NCBI GenBank assembly: GCA_007129055.1 | Contig: SKWE01000047.1 | Span: forward strand, 1 to 7,527 | Length of the DNA: 7,527 nucleotides | Reading direction: 5' to 3' | DNA from: Syntrophomonadaceae bacterium | Lineage (GTDB): Bacteria > Bacillota > Dethiobacteria > DTU022 | Part shown: positions 1 to 6,081 of the stretch, one piece after another | Numbering within the stretch: position 1 is the stretch's first letter | Layout: the number at the start of each line of letters is the position of its first letter | Translations under genes and position numbers: made by a program | The notes under the pieces: model-generated | Told to the model about the DNA's origin: nothing | Seen by the model: only the letters and a program-made list of their open reading frames with translations | Databases searched by the model: none

Positions 1-487
1 CCATTTCCTGCAGGGCAAAGCGGTGGGCATCCTGATCAAAACTGGCTACAGCCTGTTTTGAAAGGCAAACATCGTAATTAAGCATTCTTGCATCAGCGGC
101 GGTATAAAGAATACAGATATTTGTAACACATCCTGACAGCTCAATCTCAGTTATCCCTTTTTCCCTCAGGGTTAAATCAAGATCTGTTCCAAAAAAGGAA
201 CTGAAACGCCTTTTGTATATAATTCTTTCCCCGTCTCCAGGTTTCAACTGATTAACGATTTGATCTCCTCCGCTACCACCCAGGCTGTGAGGCGGGAACA
301 TATCAAATTCAGAATCATCTTCGAGGTGGCGGTCGCAAATATAGATCACCATATCTCCAGCTGAGCGGTATTCATTAATCCTTGATTTCACCGCCGGAAC
401 AAGGTTATCAGCAACAGGTCCAATATAAAGAGCTCCTTTACTATCAATAAAGTCAACCAGCATATCAATAACGAGTAGCGCTTTCAC
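1..487 (-). CDS. pncA: Nicotinamidase-like isochorismatase-family cysteine hydrolase, 3' end cut by window edge
   Basis: Reading the minus strand from a GTG at 487 gives 162 codons with no stop before the window edge, so the C-terminus is missing. The protein starts VKALLVIDMLVDF. It carries what I read as the isochorismatase-fold triad: Asp8, Lys92 (YKRRFSSFFGTD) and Cys125 (SGCVTNICI). Asp52, His54, Glu60 and His67 (in FPPH) fit the nicotinamidase metal site; a Glu in the third position is also known from pneumococcal PncA. The tail KQAVASFDQDAHRFAL closely resembles Firmicutes PncA as I remember it. The family hydrolyses nicotinamide to nicotinate and ammonia in the cytoplasm, feeding NAD salvage. 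The start is supported by GGGAGGG six bases upstream. It lies downstream of veg but is separated from it by a terminator-like hairpin, so it probably has its own promoter. Another amidase of the same fold is possible but less likely given the metal-site motif. Confidence 0.85.
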   Translation of the reverse strand, partial: MKALLVIDMLVDFIDSKGALYIGPVADNLVPAVKSRINEYRSAGDMVIYICDRHLEDDSEFDMFPPHSLGGSGGDQIVNQLKPGDGERIIYKRRFSSFFGTDLDLTLREKGITEIELSGCVTNICILYTAADARMLNYDVCLSKQAVASFDQDAHRFALQEM

Positions 488-493
488 TCTAAA

Positions 494-500
494 CCCTCCC
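494..500 (-). promoter_or_regulatory. Ribosome binding site that sets the GTG start of pncA
   Basis: On the minus strand GGGAGGG lies six bases before the GTG at 487. No ATG gives a better N-terminus, because the first beta strand and catalytic Asp begin right after this GTG. Confidence 0.75.
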
Positions 501-554
501 GTAAAGCTTATTATTCCGACTGCAAAGGCTATTCTACAAAAGTAGTCCTAATCC

Positions 555-570
555 TGCCTGTTAAAAGGCA
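555..570. repeat. 16-bp near-palindrome upstream of pncA
   Basis: The bases TGCCTGTTAAAAGGCA pair with themselves except for one central mismatched pair. The element lies about 70 bases upstream of the pncA start, in the 488-618 gap where its promoter should be. It could be an operator for a NAD-responsive or other repressor, or a small RNA hairpin. I found no convincing -35/-10 pair next to it. Confidence 0.35.
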
Positions 571-618
571 CATCTGTGGCATTAGTCATTATCTTATATA
601 TAACTGCCCTTGTAGCGT

Positions 619-655
619 ATAAAAAAAATAAAAACCGGTGTTTTAAACCGGTTTT
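619..655 (-). terminator. Rho-independent terminator behind veg
   Basis: On the minus strand an 8-bp stem (AAAACCGG paired with CCGGTTTT, + positions 631-638 and 648-655) with a 9-base loop is followed by a T-rich run, the complement of 621-630. It sits about 50 bases after the veg stop, as expected for a short monocistronic veg transcript. Confidence 0.8.
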
Positions 656-706
656 AATGCAACACTTTACTCTTCATTTACCGTCTTAAATCTGCAGGTG
701 CCAGGC

Positions 707-973
707 TTAAAGGCCTACAGTCCGCCGCAATTCACCTTCGCCAAAGCTTAGTTCTACTGTTTCTGTCAAGACATCTGCATAGCTGAAAGATAAACGCTGG
801 AAGTAATTGTTTTCATCTACTCTGACTATAAAAATAGAAGGATAGGTGCTCTCCAAAACTCCTTCTTTTTCATATGTCTTGCGCCGGCCACGGTTGGCCC
901 TTAACTTAATCTTTTCACCTAGGTGAGACTCGAGCTTCCTGCGGATTTCAAATAGGACATCCTTAGCCACCAT
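707..973 (-). CDS. veg: Veg protein (DUF1021), biofilm/transition-state regulator family
   Basis: The 88-residue product matches the Veg family along its whole length. It has the conserved block RANRGRRKTYEKEGVLESTYPSIF (about residues 25-48) and the C-terminal SFSYADVLTETVELSF (about 62-77). B. subtilis Veg is a similarly short cytoplasmic protein; from memory it stimulates biofilm matrix genes by opposing SinR, and its promoter is one of the strongest known. Whether that role holds here is inference. The ATG at 973 follows AAGGTGG at a five-to-six-base spacing. Upstream is a near-consensus promoter of its own, and a terminator follows, so it can be transcribed alone. Its position near rsmA matches the Bacillus order. 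The small spore protein gene (sspF) that follows veg in Bacillus is absent. Confidence 0.95.
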   Translation of the reverse strand: MVAKDVLFEIRRKLESHLGEKIKLRANRGRRKTYEKEGVLESTYPSIFIVRVDENNYFQRLSFSYADVLTETVELSFGEGELRRTVGL

Positions 974-1004
974 TTAAAACCACCTTATAATTATTCTGAA
1001 TCTT

Positions 1005-1034
1005 ATTATAGCACAAAAAAGGGCTCAAGGTCAA
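1005..1034 (-). promoter_or_regulatory. Strong sigma-A promoter of veg with extended -10
   Basis: On the minus strand -35 TTGACC (1029-1034) and -10 TATAAT (1005-1010) are 18 bp apart, with TGC directly before the -10 forming an extended -10. Transcription should begin near 998, giving a leader of about 25 bases that holds only the ribosome binding site. Confidence 0.85.
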
Positions 1035-1117
1035 GAAATAGTAAGAATTTGGACCTAAATGGAGGTTTGCTCTTCCGTAAGATGCTAAATCCGGTCAAAT
1101 TGAAGCTGTTAAAAGCT

Positions 1118-1594
1118 TTATTTGGTAAAACGGTCTGCCACGGTAGTTGCCCCGAATGAATCCGGCTTAATGCAGGCCTGGTAACCGCTGCCGATAACCA
1201 TTCCCACAACTTCTTTAATAATATCCCTTGTTTCACCTTTTTCACCCACATCAAGGTGAATTTCCACGTTTAGACTGCAACTTCCATTGCTGGCAATCTG
1301 TTCAGTAATTTTGGCAGCTACTTCGAGACTGAGGAATGTTTCATAATAGATACGCTGGCGCAGGCTTTCCATGTAGCGGGTTTTTTGTTTGTTGTAATAG
1401 AAACGGCCGCCTTTACCTAACCGGTGAACAACGACCGCCGTTACAAAAACCACAGACTCGTTTAAAAAGGAATGAGAGTCTGTGCCAATAATAAGTTTAT
1501 ACGAATCATCTGGGAATTCATTTGTGTAGTTAACGAGGTCTTCAAACATTTCCTGGAAAGAAACCTGACCTTTGGATGGGCTGGTAAATACCAT
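1118..1594 (-). CDS. YkuK-like (DUF458) RNase H-fold protein, probable nuclease of unknown role
   Basis: The 158-residue product resembles the B. subtilis YkuK/DUF458 family, which is annotated as ribonuclease H-like. Visible motifs are YKLIIGTDSHSF (about 32-43), EIHLDVGEKGETRD (111-124) and the C-terminal IKPDSFGATTVADRFTK (142-158). Asp39, Glu85 (or Glu91), Asp115 and Asp154 are well placed to be the acidic metal-binding residues of an RNase H fold; this assignment is my inference. There is no signal peptide or membrane segment. The ATG at 1594 lies 23 bases after the rsmA stop, behind GGAAGG about 10 bases away, so it is probably the second gene of an rsmA operon. No good terminator follows, so some transcripts may run on into veg. 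The biochemical substrate of the family is not known to me. Confidence 0.8.
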   Translation of the reverse strand: MVFTSPSKGQVSFQEMFEDLVNYTNEFPDDSYKLIIGTDSHSFLNESVVFVTAVVVHRLGKGGRFYYNKQKTRYMESLRQRIYYETFLSLEVAAKITEQIASNGSCSLNVEIHLDVGEKGETRDIIKEVVGMVIGSGYQACIKPDSFGATTVADRFTK

Positions 1595-1617
1595 TATCCT
1601 GCGACCTTCCCGGCATT

Positions 1618-2490
1618 TTATTTAAGGTAATTATATGTGATTCGGGCCAGCATTGCAAATTGCCCGGATGAGAGATCTTCGGGCCTGGCCTGCTCTTTTA
1701 TCGCTGCCTCTTCTAGAATCTCCGGCAGTTTATTCTTTAATGATGGATAAATGCGGTTCATATTATTCAACAGCGTTTTACGTCTTTGCTGAAAAGCACC
1801 CTGAACCAAATCCCACAATACCGTTTCTTCTTCAACTCCGAGCAACCGTTCGCCAGGTTTCAACTTCAAAACTGCCGAACTGACTCCAGGGCGCGGCCAA
1901 AATACATTTTTGCTAACATTAAAAAGGACCTCGCCATCGGTATAATACTGGCAAAGAACAGATAGAGCGCCATAATCACTTTCTCCGGGAGCGGTTACCA
2001 GGCGGCGGGCTACTTCTTTTTGAAGCATAATAATTGCCCGTTGAAAAGGAAAAGAACTCTTCAGGATAGCATAAACAAATGGCCCGGAAATAACATACGG
2101 CAAATTGGAGACCAACTTAACAGTTTGGCCATCTTTACAAAATTCAGCAAACAGGCTTCCCCAATTTAACTTTAAAACATCTTTATTTATAAGCTTCACA
2201 TTTGGCCATTTTTCAAAGAGATTACCAAGCAGCCCACATAAACCCCGGTCTAATTCTATTGCTACCAGTTGTGCCCCTGACTTTGCCAGTTCAGTTGTCA
2301 AGGCTCCTGCCCCCGGGCCAATCTCAAAAACCAGGTCACCAGCTTCAACCTCAAGTGCATCTACTATTTTACGGACAATATTCGCATCAATTAAGAAATT
2401 TTGGCCCAACCTTTTATGCGGTTGTAGTCCATATTCCTCAAATAACTGCATTAGTTCGCGGGGAGAAGTAACATTCGGAAAATCTGCCAT
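1618..2490 (-). CDS. rsmA: 16S rRNA (adenine1518/1519-N6) dimethyltransferase RsmA/KsgA
   Basis: The 290-residue product is a full-length KsgA-type methyltransferase. It uses S-adenosylmethionine to dimethylate the two adjacent adenines in the 3'-terminal hairpin of 16S rRNA, a late step and checkpoint in 30S assembly. Visible motifs are KRLGQNFLID (27-36), the SAM-binding loop EIGPGAGALT (56-65), acidic Glu79 in IELD, Asp104 in NKDVL, the catalytic NLPY (129-132), and PRPGVSSAVLKLKP (199-212) leading into the C-terminal helical domain. Loss of this enzyme typically gives kasugamycin resistance. The ATG at 2490 is bounded by an in-frame TGA two codons upstream; the ribosome binding site AGGATGG is rather far away (10 bases). 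The gene is first in a unit with the YkuK-like gene. In Bacillus, rnmV precedes rsmA; here rnmV is missing from the neighbourhood. Confidence 0.97.
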   Translation of the reverse strand: MADFPNVTSPRELMQLFEEYGLQPHKRLGQNFLIDANIVRKIVDALEVEAGDLVFEIGPGAGALTTELAKSGAQLVAIELDRGLCGLLGNLFEKWPNVKLINKDVLKLNWGSLFAEFCKDGQTVKLVSNLPYVISGPFVYAILKSSFPFQRAIIMLQKEVARRLVTAPGESDYGALSVLCQYYTDGEVLFNVSKNVFWPRPGVSSAVLKLKPGERLLGVEEETVLWDLVQGAFQQRRKTLLNNMNRIYPSLKNKLPEILEEAAIKEQARPEDLSSGQFAMLARITYNYLK

Positions 2491-2540
2491 TGGTCAACGC
2501 CCATCCTATTAAAATAAATGCCCATGAAGCACTAACTAAT

Positions 2541-2568
2541 TTTATAACTACCCGGCAGGGGCCGTCAA
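2541..2568 (-). promoter_or_regulatory. Sigma-A promoter of rsmA
   Basis: On the minus strand -35 TTGACG (2563-2568) and -10 TATAAA (2541-2546) are 16 bp apart. The spacer is unusually GC-rich and holds the inverted repeat CGGC-AGGG-GCCG (+ strand 2553-2564). Transcription should begin near 2534, about 44 bases before the ATG. Confidence 0.65.
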
Positions 2569-2586
2569 ATTATTAATAAAGCCTGA

Positions 2587-2611
2587 TTTGTCACAAAAAT
2601 ATGATGACAAA
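2587..2611. repeat. Inverted repeat between the rsmA and SCP2 promoters, possible operator
   Basis: TTTGTCA (2587-2593) and TGACAAA (2605-2611) form 7-bp arms with an 11-bp spacer. The left half also forms a tight palindrome, TTTGT-C-ACAAA (2587-2597). The right arm overlaps the -35 of the SCP2 promoter, and the element lies about 20 bp from the rsmA -35. It is well placed for a repressor acting on the SCP2 gene, possibly on both. The binding protein is unknown. Confidence 0.45.
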
Positions 2612-2632
2612 AAGTCAGTTATGCTTTATAAT
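2604..2632 (+). promoter_or_regulatory. Sigma-A promoter of the SCP2 gene
   Basis: The -35 ATGACA (2604-2609) and -10 TATAAT (2627-2632) are 17 bp apart. Transcription should start near 2639, giving a leader of about 124 bases, much longer than the other leaders here. I see no known riboswitch or strong hairpin in it. Confidence 0.7.
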
Positions 2633-2762
2633 ATACTTTACAATAGTAATAATTCACCTGTTTAAGCATTTCAGCAGGAAAGGGGGCCGCACAATAAAAT
2701 TATATTTTCATCGTTTGATCATTTGGCATGAATAATAAACTTTTCAAGGAGGCGTTTTATAA

Positions 2763-3089
2763 ATGGCAGACTTTAAAGGAATCCTGGATAACCTGAATAA
2801 GAAGATTGAGGCAGCCGATCCAGCTAAGATGAAAGGTGTAAGCGCTGTATACCAGTTTGACCTTTCCGGAGACAATGGTGGAGTTTTTCATGTTACAGTA
2901 GATGATGGGAAAGCAACTGTTGTAGAATCTGAGCATGACAGCCCCAACATTACAATAACTATGGCTGCTGAAGATTTTGACGCCATGCTTGACGGTAAAC
3001 TTAACGCCACTTCAGCATTCATGGCAGGCAAACTGAAAGTAAAGGGCGATATGTCGCTGGCAATGAAATTACAAAGCCTTTTAGGTTAA
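2763..3089 (+). CDS. Stand-alone SCP2 sterol-carrier-domain protein
   Basis: The 108-residue product is essentially one SCP2 domain. The first half has the beta-strand pattern VYQFDLSGDNGGVFHVTV (29-46). The second half has the family's typical PNITITMAAEDFDAML (61-76), the GKL turn (78-80), and the helical end MAGKLKVKGDMSLAMKL (87-103). In other organisms such domains bind fatty acids, fatty acyl-CoA or other lipids in a hydrophobic tunnel, and single-domain forms are common in bacteria with unclear roles. There is no signal peptide or membrane segment, so it should be cytoplasmic. The ATG follows AAGGAGG (2746-2752) by 10 bases. The gene has its own promoter and runs opposite to its neighbours, between tatD and rsmA, which the Bacillus order would fill with yabE and rnmV. 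No lipid-metabolism partner is nearby, so the ligand cannot be inferred from context. Confidence 0.9.
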   Translation: MADFKGILDNLNKKIEAADPAKMKGVSAVYQFDLSGDNGGVFHVTVDDGKATVVESEHDSPNITITMAAEDFDAMLDGKLNATSAFMAGKLKVKGDMSLAMKLQSLLG

Positions 3090-3120
3090 CATTAATTAAA
3101 CTTTTAAATGAAATATGTGG

Positions 3121-3147
3121 TTAACAGGTTCAAAGAATAACTGTTAA
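3121..3147 (+). repeat. Weak inverted repeat behind the SCP2 gene
   Basis: TTAACAG (3121-3127) and CTGTTAA (3141-3147) can form a 7-bp AT-rich stem with a 13-base loop, 31 bases after the SCP2 stop. No T-run follows directly, so it is not a standard terminator. It may act with the stronger hairpin at 3169-3200 or be incidental. Confidence 0.3.
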
Positions 3148-3168
3148 TTGAAGATAAGAAAACTTTTT

Positions 3169-3200
3169 AAAGCGCTTCCCTGAATCAGGGGAAGCGCTTT
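3169..3200. terminator. Bidirectional terminator hairpin between the SCP2 gene and tatD
   Basis: A 12-bp stem (AAAGCGCTTCCC at 3169-3180 with GGGAAGCGCTTT at 3189-3200) closes an 8-base loop between two convergent genes. An alternative inner pairing CCCTGA/TCAGGG is also possible. The stem ends in A/T runs on both sides, but the free T-tracts beyond it are short, so termination in either direction is likely rather than certain. Confidence 0.75.
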
Positions 3201-3207
3201 ATCTGCT

Positions 3208-3996
3208 TTAAGCCCGATCAACAAGCAGATCGGAGAAAAGGCGGACAGCATTCAAGTATACCTGTCCCGCCAGATCTTCAAATTTCACATCCAGTTCCAA
3301 CGAGACCCGTTCATAAGTGAGCCTGATATATGCAGGTTCATTACGTTTACTGCGGTAAGCCTGTGGAGGAAGGTATGGAGCATCTGTTTCAAGCAGTAGC
3401 CGGTTCAACGGGACTCCTTTTAAAGCTTCTCTCAGATCATGAGAACGCGGATATGTGAGCGGCCCGGCAAATGAAATGTAAAAACCCAGTTCGAGGTATT
3501 CTTCAACCTCTGCCCGGTTGCCCGAAAAACAGTGCATCACGCCGGCAGGAGAGGGGAGAGCTTCTTCTTTGAGTATTTCCAGTGTGGTTTGGTGAGCTTC
3601 ACGGGTATGGATAATCAGGGGTTTATTAACCCGGCGGGCCAGCCGTATCTGCTCCCTGAACACATCTTCCTGTACGTCCCTGGGTGATAAATCACGGTAA
3701 AAATCCAGACCAGTTTCACCAATCGCCAAAACTGTTTCTTTTAAGGCCAGTTTTTCCAATCGCTGGATCCAACCGCTTCCGGTTCGGGCAGCTCCGTGTG
3801 GATGTATGCCGGCAGAAGCGCTTATTTTCGGATTTTTTTCGCTTAACCTGATCGATCTTTCGGTGCTTTTCTCATCTGTTCCGGCATTCAGAATTGCCCT
3901 TACACCTTTAGAATAAGCCCGTTCAAGCACCTGCTCCAGGTCCTTACTGTATTGCGGAAAATCGAGATGTGCATGTGTATCAATTAAAACGGTCAA
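3208..3996 (-). CDS. tatD: TatD-family metal-dependent hydrolase/DNase
   Basis: The 262-residue product has the full TatD metal site: His8 and His10 (DTHAHLDF), Glu94 (AIGETGLDFY), His130 (LIIHTREA), His155 (GVMHCFSGN) and Asp205 (LLLETDAPYLPP). TatD proteins are cytoplasmic TIM-barrel hydrolases with 3'-5' exonuclease or DNase activity in tested members, linked to DNA repair and quality control. The start is a TTG at 3996, one base after the metS stop. An in-frame TAA three codons upstream excludes an earlier start, and the N-terminus fits the family (usually MLIDTHAHL). The ribosome binding site is poor (AGG about 10 bases away, inside the metS 3' end), so translation is probably coupled to metS. 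The metS-tatD pair is the same as metS-yabD in B. subtilis. Confidence 0.95.
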   Translation of the reverse strand: MTVLIDTHAHLDFPQYSKDLEQVLERAYSKGVRAILNAGTDEKSTERSIRLSEKNPKISASAGIHPHGAARTGSGWIQRLEKLALKETVLAIGETGLDFYRDLSPRDVQEDVFREQIRLARRVNKPLIIHTREAHQTTLEILKEEALPSPAGVMHCFSGNRAEVEEYLELGFYISFAGPLTYPRSHDLREALKGVPLNRLLLETDAPYLPPQAYRSKRNEPAYIRLTYERVSLELDVKFEDLAGQVYLNAVRLFSDLLVDRA

Positions 3997-3997
3997 A

Positions 3998-5944
3998 TTA
4001 GCTTACCCTGCTTCCCGGGGGAATATGGCGATCAACGGTTGTCAGGGCCAAAGTTCCATCTTCAGCAGTAGCAGCAAGCAACATCCCCTGTGACAGCACA
4101 CCGCGCAGTTTAACCGGCTTCAGGTTGCAGACAAAAATTATCTTTTTCCCAACCAGCTCTTCCGGCACATAGTGCTGAGCTATACCGGCAACAACCTGGC
4201 GGTTTTCCTCTTCACCAATATTAACTTCAATTTTTAACAATTTATCTGCTTTCGGTATCTTTTCGGCAGATACTATTTCTGCAACCCGCAGATCCACCTG
4301 CTGAAACTGATCAAGCGTTATTAGCCCTTCCATTTCATCAGTTTCTGCCACTTCTTCAGTAACTGCCGGCTGATCCCCCTGCATTTCCCTGATCTCAGCC
4401 TGCAGGTTTAAACGTGGAAACAGATCTTCACCGCGCGCTACTAAGTGACCGGATTCCATTTTCCCCCACTCCTGCAAACTGGCCCATTCCTGTAGGGCGC
4501 GGTTACTATTAATTCCAAGCTGTTCCCAGATTAGCCCGGGAGTGCGGGGCATAAAGGGCTGCAGCAGCACGGAAATAAAACGGATAGCTTCTATCAGATT
4601 ATAAATAACGGTTCCCAGTCGAATTTGCTTACCGGGATCTTTTGCCAGTTCCCAGGGCATGTTCTCATCGATGTACTTGTTACTGCGCCTGACAAGTTTC
4701 CACAGCTCAGATAAGGCATCGCTTAGTTTCAATTCATTCATAAATGATTCAACAATAGCAGGCGTTTCGAGGGCTAACTGTCGCAGTTCCGTATCACTTG
4801 CTTGCTCCTCGGTTGAAGGCATGGGTAAAACCCCGTCAAAATATCTTTCCGCCATGGTCAGAGACCTGCTGACCAGGTTGCCAAGATCATTGGCCAGGTC
4901 GGTGTTGATGCGGGTAATAAAGTTTTCCAGGCTGAAAATACCATCCTGGCCGAAGGGTATTTCCCTCAGCAGAAAATAGCGCAAAGCATCAGAGCTGTAA
5001 CGGTTGGCAAGAACACGCGGATCAACAGCATTTCCTTTCGATTTAGACATTTTACCTTCCTGCAGCATGAGCCAGCCGTGCCCGAATACCGTTTTAGGAA
5101 GAGGTTGACCGAGGGCCATCAGGAAAATTGGCCAATAAATAGTATGGAATCTAAGGATATCTTTTCCAATTAGCTGAACATCGGCCGGCCAGTACGTTTC
5201 AAAATTTGAACCTTCTTCGCCAAAACCGAGAGCAGTTATATAATTGCTTAAAGCATCAAGCCAAACATAGATTACATGGTCAGGATCGAAGGGAACGGGA
5301 ATCCCCCAGTCAAAAGAGGTTCTTGAAACACAAAGATCTTCAAGACCCGGTTTAATAAAATTATTAATCATTTCATTTTTCCGGGATACCGGTAGGATAA
5401 AATCGGGATTAGATTCAATATGTTCTTCAAGCTGCTTAGCATATTTCGACATCTTGAAAAAGTAAGCCTCTTCGGCGATTAACTCTACTGCCCTGTTACA
5501 ATCGGGACATTTACAGTCAACAAGCTGCCTCTCCGTCCAATAAGCTTCACAGGGAGTGCAGTACCAACCTTCATACTTACCCTTGTATATATCCCCTTGC
5601 TCATGGAAATGGGTAAATATTTTAGCAACCTTTTCCTTGTGCCTTTCCTCAGTAGTGCGGATAAAATCATCGTATTCTATATCCAGTTCTTCCCATAACT
5701 CTTTTATCCAGGCAACAATCTCATCTACAAACTCCAGCGGTTTCTTTCCCGCAGCCTCAGACTGGCGCTGTATTTTCTGGCCATGTTCATCCGTTCCTGT
5801 TAGAAACCATACATCGTAACCGGTTAATCTTTTAAAACGGGCCATAGCATCTGCAGCTACCGTTGTGTAGGAATTGCCCACATGAAGTTTATTGCTTGGA
5901 TAGTAAATAGGAGTGGTAATGTAAAATGTTTTCTTTTCCCCCAA
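3998..5944 (-). CDS. metS: Methionyl-tRNA synthetase with C-terminal tRNA-binding domain
   Basis: The 648-residue product charges tRNA-Met and initiator tRNA with methionine. It has the class I signature in the variant form HVGN (21-24) rather than HIGH, and KMSKS at 298-302. A zinc knuckle in the connective domain uses Cys129, Cys132, Cys146 and Cys149 (WYCTPC...CPDC), with a further Cys144 nearby. A C-terminal EMAP-II/Trbp111-like OB-fold domain begins near residue 541 (DQFQQVDLRVAEI) and typically mediates dimerisation and tRNA binding. The length is normal for the Bacillus-type enzyme (about 660). The start is TTG at 5944, set by AAAGGAGG seven bases upstream; the N-terminus KKTFYITTPIYYPS aligns with the family. 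It is first in an operon with tatD. The predicted leader is only about 30 bases, so there is no room for a T-box or SAM riboswitch downstream of the mapped promoter. Confidence 0.98.
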   Translation of the reverse strand: MGEKKTFYITTPIYYPSNKLHVGNSYTTVAADAMARFKRLTGYDVWFLTGTDEHGQKIQRQSEAAGKKPLEFVDEIVAWIKELWEELDIEYDDFIRTTEERHKEKVAKIFTHFHEQGDIYKGKYEGWYCTPCEAYWTERQLVDCKCPDCNRAVELIAEEAYFFKMSKYAKQLEEHIESNPDFILPVSRKNEMINNFIKPGLEDLCVSRTSFDWGIPVPFDPDHVIYVWLDALSNYITALGFGEEGSNFETYWPADVQLIGKDILRFHTIYWPIFLMALGQPLPKTVFGHGWLMLQEGKMSKSKGNAVDPRVLANRYSSDALRYFLLREIPFGQDGIFSLENFITRINTDLANDLGNLVSRSLTMAERYFDGVLPMPSTEEQASDTELRQLALETPAIVESFMNELKLSDALSELWKLVRRSNKYIDENMPWELAKDPGKQIRLGTVIYNLIEAIRFISVLLQPFMPRTPGLIWEQLGINSNRALQEWASLQEWGKMESGHLVARGEDLFPRLNLQAEIREMQGDQPAVTEEVAETDEMEGLITLDQFQQVDLRVAEIVSAEKIPKADKLLKIEVNIGEEENRQVVAGIAQHYVPEELVGKKIIFVCNLKPVKLRGVLSQGMLLAATAEDGTLALTTVDRHIPPGSRVS

Positions 5945-5951
5945 TTTACGG

Positions 5952-5959
5952 CCTCCTTT
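5952..5959 (-). promoter_or_regulatory. Ribosome binding site that sets the TTG start of metS
   Basis: AAAGGAGG on the minus strand lies seven bases before the TTG at 5944. No ATG or GTG occurs between it and the conserved FYITTPIYYP segment, so TTG is the supported start. Confidence 0.85.
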
Positions 5960-5980
5960 AACCTAATAAAAGCTGTCGTT

Positions 5981-6008
5981 ATTATATCAGAGCAGATCCA
6001 ATAGTCAA
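5981..6008 (-). promoter_or_regulatory. Sigma-A promoter of metS-tatD with extended -10
   Basis: On the minus strand -35 TTGACT (6003-6008) and -10 TATAAT (5981-5986) are 16 bp apart, with TGA before the -10 (extended -10). Transcription should begin near 5974, about 30 bases before the start codon. Confidence 0.8.
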
Positions 6009-6037
6009 GAAGTGTGAAATAGCAAAAAAGATGCTCT

Positions 6038-6066
6038 CATGTAATATTTTTGTAAACTTGAGTAAT
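6038..6066. repeat. Phased GTAAW boxes between the metS and abrB promoters
   Basis: GTAAT (6041-6045), GTAAA (6052-6056) and GTAAT (6062-6066) start 11 and 10 bases apart, and a fourth, GTAAA, starts at 6094, 32 bases further (about three helical turns). CATGTAA is repeated exactly at 6038 and 6091. The boxes would face one side of the helix between two divergent promoters. They may be a binding array, perhaps for AbrB itself, or may simply reflect AT-rich composition. Confidence 0.35.
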
Positions 6067-6081
6067 TAGGGAAAAAAACTC

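Noticed and set aside
695..707. Partial match (CAGGTGCCAGGCT) to a REP-like GGTGCC palindrome near the end of veg
   Set aside because: Only half a palindrome is present and no second copy exists in the window.
1103..1118. AAGCT/AGCTT hairpin at the end of the YkuK-like gene as a terminator
   Set aside because: The stem is only 5 bp, overlaps the stop codon and lacks a T-run on the minus strand.
2105..2512. A 135-codon plus-strand open frame opposite rsmA
   Set aside because: It is antisense to conserved rsmA motifs and has no plausible ribosome binding site or family resemblance.
2482..2773. rsmA and SCP2 both begin with ATGGCAGA and encode MADF, forming a distant inverted repeat
   Set aside because: Eight shared bases at two start codons are most simply explained by the common Met-Ala start preference.
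2728..2796. A possible 22-codon upstream frame starting at ATG 2728 and overlapping the SCP2 start
   Set aside because: There is no ribosome binding site in front of it, and the SCP2 ribosome binding site lies inside it.
5945..5974. T-box or SAM riboswitch in front of metS
   Set aside because: The mapped promoter leaves a leader of only about 30 bases, too short for either element.
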